A stretch of 64,000 bases of DNA from NCBI GenBank assembly GCA_033961575.1, contig CM066727.1, positions 150,955,434-151,019,433 of the forward strand, written 5' to 3'. Shown here piece by piece: positions 45,110-57,405 of the stretch. The stretch is from Aselliscus stoliczkanus. Lineage: Eukaryota; Chordata; Mammalia; Chiroptera; Hipposideridae. Every line of letters starts with the position of its first letter. Within the stretch, counting starts at the first letter, position 1. The notes under the pieces were generated by a model. That model ran no database searches, was not told the origin of the DNA, and saw only the letters and a program-made list of their open reading frames with translations. The translations under genes were made by a program, and so were the position numbers.

Positions 45110-45565
45110 TGTATGAAAACGTCAATTGCCAGCAGGATAAAATCCAAGCACCTTAGACTGTCCCTACAGTACCTGGTCATGGTTTACCTGACTTCATCCT
45201 TCACCAACCCCCACCGTACACACCACCACTACCAATACTACACACCGATCCCTGAGAATATTCTTTGTTCCCAGGACATGCCAGTTACTTTCAAGCTTGT
45301 CCTTTGCCTTGCCATTCCCATTGCATGGATTGCTTCTCTCTGCTTTTACCCCTTAAGGCACAGCTTAAATGCCTTTATCACAGTCTGTCTTCTTACTACA
45401 GAAACTTCCTTTCTCTTGTCATGTAGTACTGAGTGAATACTTCTATATGAGCAAATATCACATATTTGGTGGTCATGTAATATCTGTCTCTCCATAAACA
45501 TAAATCTCCTTGAAGGATCAAGCCACATGGTAGCTTTTTATTCCAACACTAGATGCTGGTGATAC
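45110..45565 (+). repeat. L2 element
   Basis: The order CAGGATAAAATCCAAGCACC, ACCTGGTCATGGTTTACCTG, CAGGACATGCCAGTTACTTT, CTTTGCCTTGCCATTCCC, AAGGCACAGCTTAAATGCC and AAATCTCCTTGAAGGATCAA follows the 3' part of L2. Confidence 0.65.
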
Positions 45566-46544
45566 CTTTTAAAAGTGCCTATGAAGTTGATCGTTCCAAC
45601 ATTCCTGCCATGTCTGGTTCTGCCCTTGCTCTGTCTTTTCAAATTGTAGTCTATACCTTTTGGTATGCCTTGCAATTTTTTCTTGATATCCAGACATGAA
45701 GTACTGAGTAAAAGGAACTCCTGTAAGTAGTCCTTTAGTTATGTGGTGGTGAGCTGAGGTGAGGGAAAGCACTCTATAGTCCTGTGATTAGATCTCAGTT
45801 TTTAGTGAGCGTGTACCTCTAAACTGTGAACTTCACAAGAGTTTCTCAGTTTCCCTCCACCCCCATGGGTAGGACACAACAGCTAGAGCCAGCTGGCGTA
45901 GGTCGTTTCCCATCCCCCAGGTCAGTTAGGCTTTCATGAACTATAATAGTTTCTCCAGAGGGCAGGCATTGTTCAGAAGAACAGAGTGCTCTGAAGTATT
46001 TCAAAATCATTCCTTTCCCCCTCCCGCTGCCAGAAGCACGATGGGAATTTTTCTCAAATGTTTACTGTGAGCATCTAGAGGTAAATGTCACAACTTTATG
46101 GAGGCCCCCTTATGACTGGGTCCCCCTGAAGTTTTTAACTCTCAGAGGTGTCCACACCCAGCCTCCAGCAAGGTGTCAATTACAGGTCAGCTTTCCCTAC
46201 CCCAGTACTGGTTCCCATGGTGGCTTCTCTCATGGGAAGCGGTGATGACCTGTCTTCACCTGTGTGTCTCTTCCCTTGTGTCCTTCTCTCCCTCACAAAT
46301 CCAAGAAAGGTCGTTGGTTTTTCAGCCTGTGTCAGCTTTTTACTTGTTAGGACAGAGTGGCAACTTCCAAGCTCCTTAAATGTAGAACCAGAGGCGGGAA
46401 TTCTGCCTATGAACCTGAATTTTTGGACTTCAGCCATTTCTTGAGATTATAAATGTCTTTGGAGCATGGTTTGTGTTGTGTTCCCTTCATTTAAATTCCC
46501 GTTACCTCCATGCCCGGTCCACAAAGGACAAGGCAGCTTAACAA
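45566..46544. other. Intergenic, nothing recognised
   Basis: Moderately GC-rich unique-looking sequence. Overlapping frames of 60-98 codons on both strands do not resemble a known family. Confidence 0.4.
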
Positions 46545-46765
46545 ATATATTTACTTACAGACTATTATTTGGTTGGTGCCTTCCACATGCCAGCCATTTT
46601 ATATATATAACTCTCATTATTTTCAAAACCATCTTACAAGGGTCGCACCTTCTCACAATTTATAGGTGAAAAAAACTGAAGCCTAGGCATGGAGCTTGCC
46701 CACTGCCACCCAAGTAGTAAATATAAAAAGTGTCTTTGGAACTCTGTCTAACTCTTAAGTTTAGC
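46545..46765 (-). repeat. MIR element
   Basis: TTCCACATGCCAGCCATTTT, ACTCTCATTATTTTCAAAAC, AAAACTGAAGCCTAGGCATG and GAGCTTGCCCACTGCCACCC follow the MIR reverse complement. Confidence 0.65.
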
Positions 46766-47094
46766 CTAGGAACTCCTATGCATCTCATTAGCTTGCAGAC
46801 TTACTAAGAGTTTTGTCCTGTAGCTTCTGCTTTTGTACTTTCTCTTTGCCTCAGAGAAAAGGATAAGAAATATGAGTATTTCACAGAAGTTTCTGACCCC
46901 CTAGCTAATGCAAATTTGAGAAAGAAAATATATGGGGACAAAATGTTCCATTTTCAGATGAAACTCATTTTCTGCAGATAACTCATGAGTATTGCAACTT
47001 TATGAGATGTTAAAAAAAAATAGAAAAGGGAAACTGAAAATGAAGCAATTGTATGTAGGGAGTGAAAAGAATACTCTTAAGGAAATGAATAATT

Positions 47095-47250
47095 CTGTGT
47101 ATGGTTTTTCATCCAATAACTAGATCTGGGATCATGGACACCTCTCTAAATATCTCATAAATTCATCTTACTCATCAGTAAATTTGAAGGAATCGAACTA
47201 GATGAATTTATTGTCAATCTAGTATATGAGCACATTAAGTCCTAGCCTAT
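47095..47250 (+). repeat. Probable MIR remnant
   Basis: CACCTCTCTAAATATCTCAT followed by ATCTTACTCATCAGTAAAT is in the MIR sense order, but badly diverged. Confidence 0.35.
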
Positions 47251-48454
47251 TTTACTCTAGTGTTCACCAATATATTGTAATGATTTAGGCAGGGAAGCTT
47301 AGAAATGTCTGATCCTTATATAGTAAGCACTGTGTAGATATATTTTGAATAATTGAAAGCAAAGGTAGCAACATCAACATTAACTATTGCTCCAAATAAT
47401 TGAGGGTTTTAGAATGTAGGACTTATTTTGCTGTTTCCTTTCTGAACTTAAGAGGAGTAAAGGAACAGATTCTAATTAAAATATTTGGGGTTAGGCATCT
47501 AGGAGGAGAGGATAGATAAAAGGAAACGGCAGAAATAACAGAAGCCCAGAAGAAACAGAGTAAGAGTGAACAGAAGGAAAATAAGTTTCATTTCAGAGCT
47601 GCCAAATACCTGTAGATCCAACATCCCTGTCCCCACCCCAGTTTCTCAGGATGGAAAAGACTTCTAGTTTGAAAAGATATAGAAACTCCCTCACTCTTAG
47701 AGCTTTTGAAAAACAAAGATAAATAAAAGGAGGTTAGATCCTCATCTGAGCCTGATGTTCTGAAAAGCTAGCTGCATTAGATGCTAATCCCTCAGGCCTT
47801 AGGGGGCTTCCACACTCAGTCTATGACCCCTAATCCCCTCTTATAGGTCCCCTAGAGTAAGTGATATTGTGCTAACTGCCCGGATGGGACCCTGGCCACA
47901 TCTGGTCCCAGGACTCTCCACTCTGCATTGAAATGGAAGGATGGATAAACAATTTGGACTTTGCCTTATTTTCCCTTTAAAAGATGCAACCTGATTACCC
48001 AAAGTGCTGAGCTCCTGACTCAATTAGTCTGCTAATGTGATTATATGCTAATCTGGGTTTTATTTTGCATCTTATTTTCAGGTTATTTGCTTGATTTTAA
48101 AATAGGCAGAAGCCCTCCCATCTATGGTTCCCACTCCCTAATAGAGTGCATGAGTTCTTACTCCTGACATGGTCCAAGTGCTTTTCAATTCATGTTAAAT
48201 CAGTCTAATGTGACACCCTGTGTAACAACACAGGTCCCGCTCTCTTTTTGACATTTTACAAATCCTCAAAATATTATAGGTTCAGTCCTTGACACAGATG
48301 TATGTATTGAAAGAAGAAAGAAAACTCCTAGCCACTTAAAAATTTTTTTTTTCCTCCAAACAAATCTGGACACATGATTAACAGATTATGAGTGGTTTAC
48401 AGATATATTTTTAATTTTGCTTCTCTGTTTTTAATAATTTTTGACAATGATAGT
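47251..48454. other. Intergenic, nothing recognised
   Basis: No exon, RNA gene or datable repeat seen. Confidence 0.4.
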
Positions 48455-48630
48455 AATAAACACACAAATACTTACATAGCACTTGCATTACCACACATTA
48501 TTTTCACAAAAGATCTTTGAGGAAAATAAAATTATTAGACCTATTTTAAAGATAAGGAAACTGAGGCACAGAGGAATCTTGCATGCCCAAAATCTCATTA
48601 CTAGTAAGAAGTAGAGCTGGGATGAAAGAT
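48455..48630 (-). repeat. MIR element
   Basis: AAGGAAACTGAGGCACAGAG, CATGCCCAAAATCTCATTAC and AGAAGTAGAGCTGGGATGA are a clear MIR reverse complement. Confidence 0.75.
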
Positions 48631-48650
48631 GCTTTTATTACTTACTTGTT

Positions 48651-48652
48651 GA

Positions 48653-48696
<44 letters not shown>

Positions 48697-48700
48697 AAAA
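48651..48700 (+). repeat. (GAAA)n microsatellite
   Basis: A pure GAAA run directly after the MIR; no SINE is attached to it. Confidence 0.93.
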
Positions 48701-49049
48701 AATGTTACCAGATTGCCATATAGATGGATGAATATTGAGACAGTCTTGAAACTAAGTTCATACAGAATTTCAGGAAAGCCATATATTGCTGTGGTTCTCC
48801 TCAAGCTGATACTTTAAATTATAACATTTCAGGTAAGAATAATTATATTTGGGGCAAGGGGCAAGGGAAGAACAAATGGTATAAAAGAAATTCATTTCAT
48901 TTTTAAAAATTCACTTTATTTTTTATTGGTTTACTCAGTTTTCCCTTTGGAAAGGGAAATGAAGCAAAGAGCAGAAAAGAAGGGTAGCAAAGAGGTAAAG
49001 AGGACAGAGAAGACAATCTTTCTCAAATAGGTAATTATTCTCAGTAAGC

Positions 49050-49470
49050 CTATATTCAGTAACTATTACATACTAATTAAAAAGGGGCTCAGTGCAGAGG
49101 ATATAGAGATTAGTAAAAAAAAAAATAAAAATAAAAATAAAACAAAAATTCCTGAAATCAAAGAGTTTATAACATAATAAAGAAGATAAGAAAAATGAGT
49201 AAAACCAAGTATGCAAATGTCTCTAAGGCAAGGCAAAATGTGATAGATTTCATTGGGAGAGTTATAAATGTAATAAAGTGTTAAGGGAGAAGAAGAAATC
49301 ACATCTCTCTTAGAGTCTTCCGAGGGTGCATTCTTAGGAAATGCCGGTAAGCTGGACTTTGAAAGATAGATGCAATTTTAGACTACAGAGGTAAAGGGAG
49401 AATGAATGTCCCTGAAGCTCTCTGCCAGAATTTGTAGGGCTTCCCACAGAATATCTTTCTTGAAACTTGA
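49050..49470 (+). repeat. Old mammal-wide repeat, family not assigned
   Basis: AGTAACTATTACATACTAAT, GAGGATATAGAGATTAGTAA, ATCAAAGAGTTTATAACATA and later AGCTGGACTTTGAAAGATAG follow an order common in an ancient interspersed repeat ('lasting tens of millions of years'). An A-rich simple repeat is embedded at about 49117-49147. Confidence 0.4.
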
Positions 49471-51509
49471 AGGATAGGCTACTCCATTTTGGAAAAGAAT
49501 GAAGGAGAGTGATTGGTGAGGATCCAGGAGTCTTTGACAGAGAAGAAAAAGTCATAAATACTCCGGATACAGCTGGGCTCTACCTGAGAAATGAGGGTAA
49601 GAAAATCATTGAAAAAATTTCTTTCCTGTGGCCAAGTTCTGAAAAAAGACAAAATCTAAAAAGTGAATACTTCTCTCTTAAAGAAAAAAAAATCATTGAT
49701 ATGAGTTCTGTTCTTTCTTCATTGTATTTAATAAGGTTTTGCCCAGCCCCTAACGGCAGACATTGCAAGCAGATGGGGCCTTTCAGCCTAGTCTGAATTT
49801 CTATTCTCTGACTAGCACCAGACCCCAGCCAACACAAAACTCCCCTCTAATTGTAATTGAATCCACACTTTTATAGTTCATTACCTCTCTGATAGATCAG
49901 ATTAGATTAGGCTGAAGCTGTGGCTAACCCAGCCATCAGCCCAGGTTGGCGCACAGAGAACAGAAAAGGGGGAGGGCTGAGACAGAGAGTACCTGACTGA
50001 ATGATCTGTCTTTCCTTCCAGCCATTAACACATTTCTCCTCACTCCAGCCTTCCCCAGCTCACTGCCCCTGCGCAACCCACACACCTTTACCCTTTATGG
50101 ATTAAAAACTGAGACTCTGTAAAATCAGAGATAGAAAGCGACGCAGAGGACCTAAAGATCATCTAGCCATAGCCATTTTTGTTTTGTAAATGAAACTGAA
50201 GCCTAAAGTCAAACAACGGAGAACCCACGTGTGGTGGCCATGGAAATGCGCTACTGAGATCTGCAAGAGAACCTACTGCAGAGAGTATAGCTGACTGACA
50301 GCCCCAGCTTTCCGTGGTCCCTCTGGCACCCCCACTGTGTGTGCAGTGAGGCTACATTCCCTCTGGGTGCTCCCAGGTGCCTAAGCACAGCATAGGACCT
50401 GAAACATGCAGGTCTCCTCCAACAGAGTCTGGGCTCAGGAGTCACCATTGACAAGGCTGAACAATGCTACAGTCTGAGTCTCTTCCAGCACCATCTTCCT
50501 TCCTTCCCTTCTCCTTTCAGACATATTAGACCTGCCTCATGGTCAGAGGGATTTCTCCTCCCACTCATGTTCCTTTTCCTTTACACTTCATCCACATCTC
50601 TCCCCACCAAAATCTCTTGCTTATTTAATCATATCTTGCCATTTGCTTCTCAAAGATCCCAAATTAACATACTTGCTCTCCTGCCTTACAGTGAGTGATA
50701 TCCTCTTTCCCATATAAACATAATTATGTATTTACTCAGTGGCTCTATCATAATTGTGAAGCCTCCATTGACTGTTTAAAAATAATCTTTGCCCCTTTTA
50801 TGTGTTATATCTTAGAGTAAAATTTCCTCGACAATCATGATGGTCTTTATTTCGTTCTCATTTCCCAGGGTCACACGTGGGATAACTTCAAACAAGCCCT
50901 CCCTAGAGACACAAGTGATTGTTAGACTCCTTCAGCCATGGGCGTCTTAAATTATGCAAGAGTGTCATTCAGAACTCTTTTTGGGCTCTTTTCTGGGACT
51001 ACAGTCTGCCTGTTTCATGCCTTTAAATTCCCTATTAGTACACTGTCTTTCAGCACTGCTCTGATTGCAATTATTGGAGGGATTGGGCCAGAATTTAAAG
51101 AAAGGATTATTTCTGTACAAATTCTGATTAAAATGGGCTCCCTCAACATCATCTGAAAAGATTAACGACTGTCCAATCTCCTCCAGCCAGCAAGTCTTCG
51201 TAAATAACTCCCAATCTCTCTACTGTGAGTTTATCTGCCAAGGATTAAACTGAGAGGCTGCTCCCAAAATCTGTATTAAAATAACCACAAAAGATAACCC
51301 TGGTTCCTGGCAGCTGTTGAGCTCAAAGTGAGGGACTCCAACCAAGTCTACAGAAATGGGGATATGTGGTGGAGTGGGTTGAGGTGGGAGAAGAAAATAA
51401 AAGGGAGTTGCCTAAATTAGTGCCTGGAAGGTTACAGGTTGTATTTAGTTACTGGATACAATCAGAAAGATCAAAAGAACTTCATCTAGCTGCTGTTTCA
51501 AAGGAAAAC
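49471..51509. other. Intergenic, mostly unrecognised
   Basis: About 50110-50240 has a MIR-like reverse-complement stretch (GACCTAAAGATCATCTAGCC, AATGAAACTGAAGCCTAAAG). No coding sequence is supported. The 72-codon frame at 50938-51156 has no family match that I know. Confidence 0.4.
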
Positions 51510-51690
51510 ATCCCAACATAGTGGAAAGAATAGGAAACTTTGAATCAAAAGACCAGTCTGAGTTCAACATGAAAATAGGCTGCTTGTCACTTACAATGCC
51601 TAGTTTTCTCATCTGAGAAGGAAAATGATGCTGACTATATTATTCATCTCACACTGAGAATAAGATATGATTCATGTTAGGTTTTAGAAA
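51510..51690 (+). repeat. MIR remnant
   Basis: TGGAAAGAATAGGAAACTTT, CAAAAGACCAGTCTGAGTTC, TAGTTTTCTCATCTGAGAAG and AAAATGATGCTGACTATATT are in MIR sense order. Confidence 0.6.
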
Positions 51691-53929
51691 CTAAAACTGG
51701 CTTGTGGGAAAGACCACTGAAATTCACCAGTATCTGTTTCTCTGTTCTTACTTAGAATATAAAGTACAGCTGGTCATATAGTTAGTTGTTCAGCATCCTT
51801 TACAGCTATGAATGGCTATGTGATAAAGGTCAGATCATCCATGTATGGTAACTTACAGATCACACTCTTTGTGAGCAACCTTGTACCTACCTTTTCCTCT
51901 CTTCACCCATACTCCCACCCCCATTGCTGTCCTTTCTTCTGGCTGGAATGTGACTGTGACGGCAAGAACAACCATCTTAAAGATGAATAAACACTGAATG
52001 CTTAGGATGGCAGAACACCAAGGTGTAAATGATCCTGAGTCCCTAATAACTGTGTAGTTATCCTACATTTCCCAGTCACATTTTCTAGACACTTTATAAG
52101 GGAGAAGTAACCTTCTGTCTTGTTTAAGCCACAAATATTTTGGATTTATTTGATACAATAACTAAACTGATATCCTAACTACTATACCACTCTATAAATA
52201 TAAATTATTATTATTATTACATTAATACTATTCTGGTAGCTGCATTTGAGCGGGAGTATCTCAAGGCCCTACAATCTACATGGTCTTGAAGTAAGAGTTC
52301 AAGTTTTAGGCTCTAGACTCAACAGCTTCCATAAACCAGATTACTATTTTCATTTTGATTCCAGTTCAATCCAAAAAAAAATTTTAATAGTATTATTTTA
52401 AAGTGATTCTGTATCCTGTCACATTAGATGGGGACTGCCAAACTCTTCTGCCTCACCCTTCATCTTAAGGTCTCCAGGACTTTCTTTTTTTTTTCACAGT
52501 GCTTGGGCTCTTTAATTCTCAAAATCTTTTCTTTTCTTCTCTCATTTTACTATATATATGTCTCTTCCTTCCTCTTTCTGTCCTCCATTTGCAAGAAGAG
52601 TTGAAATCTTTTTTCCATTTTATTTTCCCCCAAGCTCATATTTTTTAATTTGCTAAATGAAAATAGCCTCAGTCTAAAACACTAGGAAATAATTTTTTGT
52701 TTACTATCACTGGAGTTTTGACCAAAAATTTATATTCCAGAGTAGCCATGCCTACTAAACAAGAACCTGCTGATACAGCCCTAAAATCTTCTCCTTAGCA
52801 AGCTCCTCTCCCCTTTCCCTCCACACAAACACATACCAAGCAATCTGATGCATGCTAAAATTTAAGCCCACTGAGCTCTCTGAAAGCCATCCATAAAGTA
52901 TTTTCCATTTTCCACTATCTAAAATTAAAAATGCTACTGAACAATCTTAGAGGAAAATATCATAGTATTAGGACAGGGGAGAAAGGGTGACAGAAAGAGA
53001 ATGGAGTAGAGAAGCAGGTTTGATTATCCACAGATTCAAGTTTTTGAGCTCATTGAGTCATATCTAATATCCCTTACATTAAAAAAAAAAAATTCTTCCT
53101 CATGTTTAACTTGAATGACTCCTTTAGAGAGTTAAACTTGTTCCTTTGCTGTAGCCCTTAGAGCTGACTCAGAACAGCAAGTTACTCTTTGGGCCTTAAC
53201 GGAGTGAAGAGTTGCGTTCAGGCCAAGGATGCAATGGAGAGAGTGGCAGTGCCTTCTGGACCTGTCCTCAGAGGCAGATGCTATTTCCTCTGGAAGTACA
53301 GCACGTTTGCTGGCAAAGGAAATCTCCCTCCAGGGCAAGCAAGGGAGGACAATAGAGCCACGTCACCACCCACCATCTGTCGTGAAAACAGATACCAGCT
53401 GACAGAGAGGCAAGCTAAAAATCCCGTTCCCACCCCCACACCAACATCAGCAACCTCACTGCCTGACCTCCTGAGATGGGGCCTAGAAGAGATGAGGTAG
53501 GGATTAGCCACAGGGGCCTATAGGGATCAAGTTCGGGGTCACTCTGCCCAGATTGCTGCAGTTCTCTCACCAGGGCCTCCGAATCATTGAATCTTCACCC
53601 TCATCTGTGAGATGAAGGGAAAAACCACAGCACATAAACAAAGATCAACGTACAAGAGCCTAGAAAAGCAATCCCATTTCAGTGTGATCCGACAGGCTGC
53701 CCTGTCTCTGGGTGTCCAAGGCCTCAGAGAGACACAGAGACACAGGAAAAGCAACCTTGAATAACTGGCAACAGAAACAATTTAATACTGTCAGAGCAGC
53801 AATCAGACAAAGAATGGAGGGTAATATAAATAGAAGTCCCAAAGTAGAGGTGGCTTTCTAGAGAGGGGACATTCAGAGCTGCTCCTGAGGGAAAAGGCTT
53901 GGGTTTTTTTAGTGACTATTTTATGCATT
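51691..53929. other. Intergenic, nothing recognised
   Basis: No exon or RNA gene seen. A GC-richer part at about 53150-53560 carries overlapping frames on both strands (103 codons plus, 76 minus) with no recognisable domain. Confidence 0.4.
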
Positions 53930-54060
53930 ATTGTGAAGTGAATAGAGTCAGGAGTCCTAGGTTCTGCTACAACTTAGGTGTGAGCAAGGGCAAGTTCCTT
54001 CCTTGTTAAAGAAAGGTTGGACAAAAAGATCACAAGGTATCTTTTCTGATCATGAGTAGC
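53930..54060 (+). repeat. MIR remnant
   Basis: AGTCAGGAGTCCTAGGTTCT, GTGAGCAAGGGCAAGTTCCT and TGATCATGAGTAG fit a short MIR in sense orientation. Confidence 0.5.
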
Positions 54061-54989
54061 ACAGGCAAAGGTTCAGGTAGAAACTCCCAAAATGCACAAA
54101 ATACACTTGAGGGGTCTGAGATAGAGACAATTCCCAAATCTTAAAATGGAATAATTTCAGCCCTCTCCTCCCAGTACAATGATGCAACACCTTAATTTAC
54201 AAAACATTCTCTGATCTGATGTGATTAGAGTGTCAGAAATAGACTTGTGAAGGAGCTGAGCATTTACTGTTATTCTCATCTGTCCTGAAGCATGCTTCAA
54301 GAGGTTAATGACATGGTCAGAGCTACAAAATGACTGATAGAGGAGCTGTGTCTAGAACCAGCAGGACTGACATTCAAAACAAGGCAAGCTCCACTGAGGC
54401 ATGGGTTATGTGAAACCTTGACTGAGATGGCCTTAACATTCTTCCCTACCTAACAAAAATTTAGACAGGCTTTTTCCTGACTCTAGGCTCCTGACCTTCT
54501 TTTTCTTAGGCTTTTTTTTTTTTTTTAAGAAAACTTTTAATTGTAAATTCTTTCTCTGCCCTTTGAGATGTAAGTATTTTTAAAGGCCTGTGCCTAATTT
54601 TACAACCTAGGACTATCTTTTTCAAGGACCTGGGAGCCATCATTTTGAAATGTAGTCATCAAGGAAGATAGCACCCCTGAACTGTGAGTCAGTGCTTTTT
54701 TCATAGAAGGGTAGTGAGCCAGGATTGAGCCCATAGGCATGGCCAAGGATAGCTGGAAACCAGGTTAAGATTCCCATGGGGTCAGAGAGCCCAGACTCTC
54801 CAGCCAAGATTGAGTCAGCAATCCTAAACTAGGTAAACTGAAAGAAGTTAAGGGAAGATAATTGTAGACAATCAGTGAAGGGGAGAGGAGAAGGGGGAAG
54901 TTGGCTATAAGTATACGTAAGACAAAAATGACCCCCAAAACACAAACTAAAAGAACCTTTAAACCATGCCTAGAAATAGAAAAGAAATG
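54061..54989. other. Intergenic, possible MIR fragment
   Basis: GTTAATGACATGGTCAGAGC near 54304 and AGAGGAGCTGTGTCTAGAAC look like MIR reverse complement. The rest is unrecognised. Confidence 0.35.
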
Positions 54990-55111
54990 TAAATTTTTCT
55001 TTTTTTGAGGGCAGTGTCACTGGCCCTCACTTGTGGGACTGAACTGGGGCCGCTGGCTTTCCAAGCCAGCCCTTAACCACCGCGCCACTCGGCCGGCCCT
55101 AAATTTTTCTT
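54990..55111 (-). mobile_element. SINE type A with TSD
   Basis: The element at 55002-55099 is flanked by TAAATTTTTCTT at 54990-55001 and 55100-55111. The A-tail is short. Confidence 0.92.
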
Positions 55112-55150
55112 AAATACCGGACCATTACATATAGACGGCTGCCCTTTTGG

Positions 55151-55152
<2 letters not shown>

Positions 55153-55200
<48 letters not shown>
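55153..55200 (+). repeat. (CA)n microsatellite
   Basis: About 24 pure CA units. Confidence 0.95.
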
Positions 55201-55203
<3 letters not shown>

Positions 55204-57241
55204 TTATCTGCAATGGGCATTAGATTATAAGGAATTTTTCTTTTTATATAATGCATTTCTATATTTGAATTGTTTACACTAAAATATAATATCCTAGATC
55301 CTGGAAGGACACACAGTTGTAAAGAAAACTTCAAAATGATCTCAAATCACCATAGTACCAATGAGAAAACAAATAATAAAGCTTGAACTGATATTCAAAT
55401 AAGTTCAATGATTCAATGAAGATTATAAGCCTAGTATTTAATTCCCAGGGTACAAACCTCAATTCCACTTCTCCAGGTTTGATGAAGCTGTAGCAATGTT
55501 AACAAGTACCAGAGAGAAGTCAGAATACCACTCCTGACTGCTCCACCAAAGACTACTACATATAGTCTGGAAAATATAGAAAACTGAACATTTTGAAGGT
55601 GAAATTAACACTCACAGTCAAAGAAGAGACTATAAGAGCACTGAGCTGTGTTAAATGAACTCAAGCCTCCAGACCCAAATAAACTACACATCATAGTGCC
55701 AAGTAAAGTTAACCATCTCTTTGATGGTCAATTTTCCTAATATTTAAGAAGCTTTGGGGTTGAGGTGTTACCACAGCCTTCTTAAGAAGAAGAAAAATTC
55801 TGCAATCTATAGTTCGTGAGCTTGACTTTATTCTACAACAATGTTGAAAAATGGCTGGCACAGCTCACAGCTCCCTTCTTCTTTACCCCATCTTGGTCAA
55901 TGTTTCTCAGGGCAACTGCTGAAGAAACAGGCTGTGTTTGGATTTAAGCTTGCAATAACCACTTTTTATTTTACTTGCCTACTTTTATTTTACTTCCAAG
56001 AGAATAAAATGCAGTTAGGTCTCTGAGGACATTTTTTTCCTAACAGAATAAGTACATAACTTAAACAGCAATGGGAAAAAACAACACAGTTTATTAAAAT
56101 GTATGTGTATACAAATTCTCAAATGAAAAAAAAAAATAAGTCTGTAGATAAAATAAACAACTTACCATATGTTATAAACTTTGAATACTAGTGTCAGAAA
56201 TTGTTGGTTGCCTACCCAGTTGTCATTCCCATTTCCCTCATTCCCAATCATGTGAGGCTGCCTCAGGGGACACAGAGTTAAAAATACAAGTGACAAGTTT
56301 CTCTTCCAGCTAAGGGTGCGCAGATCACCCAATTCTAGCCACTGAAACATAAACATAAAAGGAATTCTTTTAGGCAGATTCCTGGATTTTTATTTTTTAA
56401 CTGATTAAAAGAGGGAAGTTAGATAGACACACAAGAAGAGTCCTGTGTCCCACCCTCACCCCTCTCCTAGATTTTGGCTACAATTGTGGAGAACACAGTG
56501 CTTAGACCTATGCCAGCCATCTTGTCATCATCCTAGCAAAAGATTTGATGAAGACCTACGTGTGTCAGGCCTTTTGATTACTGGAGATTAAAGAAGAAGC
56601 AGTTGACCAGAGAGGGGATTATAGTTCATTAGTATCAGGGAAATGGTAATGATTTATGTGTGCCGAAAGCCCACAGCATCCAGTAGATGGCTGAACATAA
56701 CAACTAAGAGCAAGTTTTGGCATATGCTTCAGGGGAAAAACAGATCACACCTGGTGAATCAGGAGTTTTCTCTGTCTGAAGGATGGAATCTCTCCTTGTT
56801 CGGCAGTGAGGCAGAGGATTTCTACAGGCTTTGAGAGAGCCAGTTTATACTGTAGCCCTTTCACAAGAAACTTGCATTTCTCATCCTTACCTAAATGCTT
56901 CCCCATAAGTTTCGCATTTATTTCTCCTCCCTGACAAAAAAAAAAAAAAAAATGTGGCTAGAAAGTAGTTTATGTCATGTGTAGTAAACTCTATAAAAAC
57001 TCTGTAAAGCAAATTGACAGCAAATTTTTTTCCAGAGAGTAGAACCATCGGTTGACATACTATTAACCAAAGATTGCCATGTTTTCTCCCTTTGCCTGGG
57101 CCACGGAAGGCAGCCATCTCTGACCTTGCCCAGGGCCATTTCCTTACCTGCAGCACCTCAATTCAGGACCAAGGAAGGAGTCAGAGCCCAGTCAGCTGAA
57201 TTTGAACTCACTTTACTATGTAGAAACTTTTGGAAACTGAA
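55201..57241. other. Intergenic, nothing recognised
   Basis: No supported gene, RNA or recent repeat. Poly-A runs at about 56127 and 56937 are short and have no element attached that I can identify. Confidence 0.4.
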
Positions 57242-57405
57242 CTCTTCAGTGTAAATTTTTTGTGTGTGTGGTTTTTTTTTGTTTTTTTTTTTTAGAGGGC
57301 AGTGTCACTAGCCCCCATATGTGGGATCCAAACCAGGGCCACTGGCATTCCAAGCCAGCTCTTAACCATTGCGCCACTCGGCCAGCCCTCTTCAGTGTAA
57401 ATTTT
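57242..57405 (-). mobile_element. SINE type A with perfect TSD
   Basis: The element at 57260-57387 lies between two copies of CTCTTCAGTGTAAATTTT (57242-57259 and 57388-57405), an 18 bp perfect duplication. The internal B-box region has several substitutions. Confidence 0.93.
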
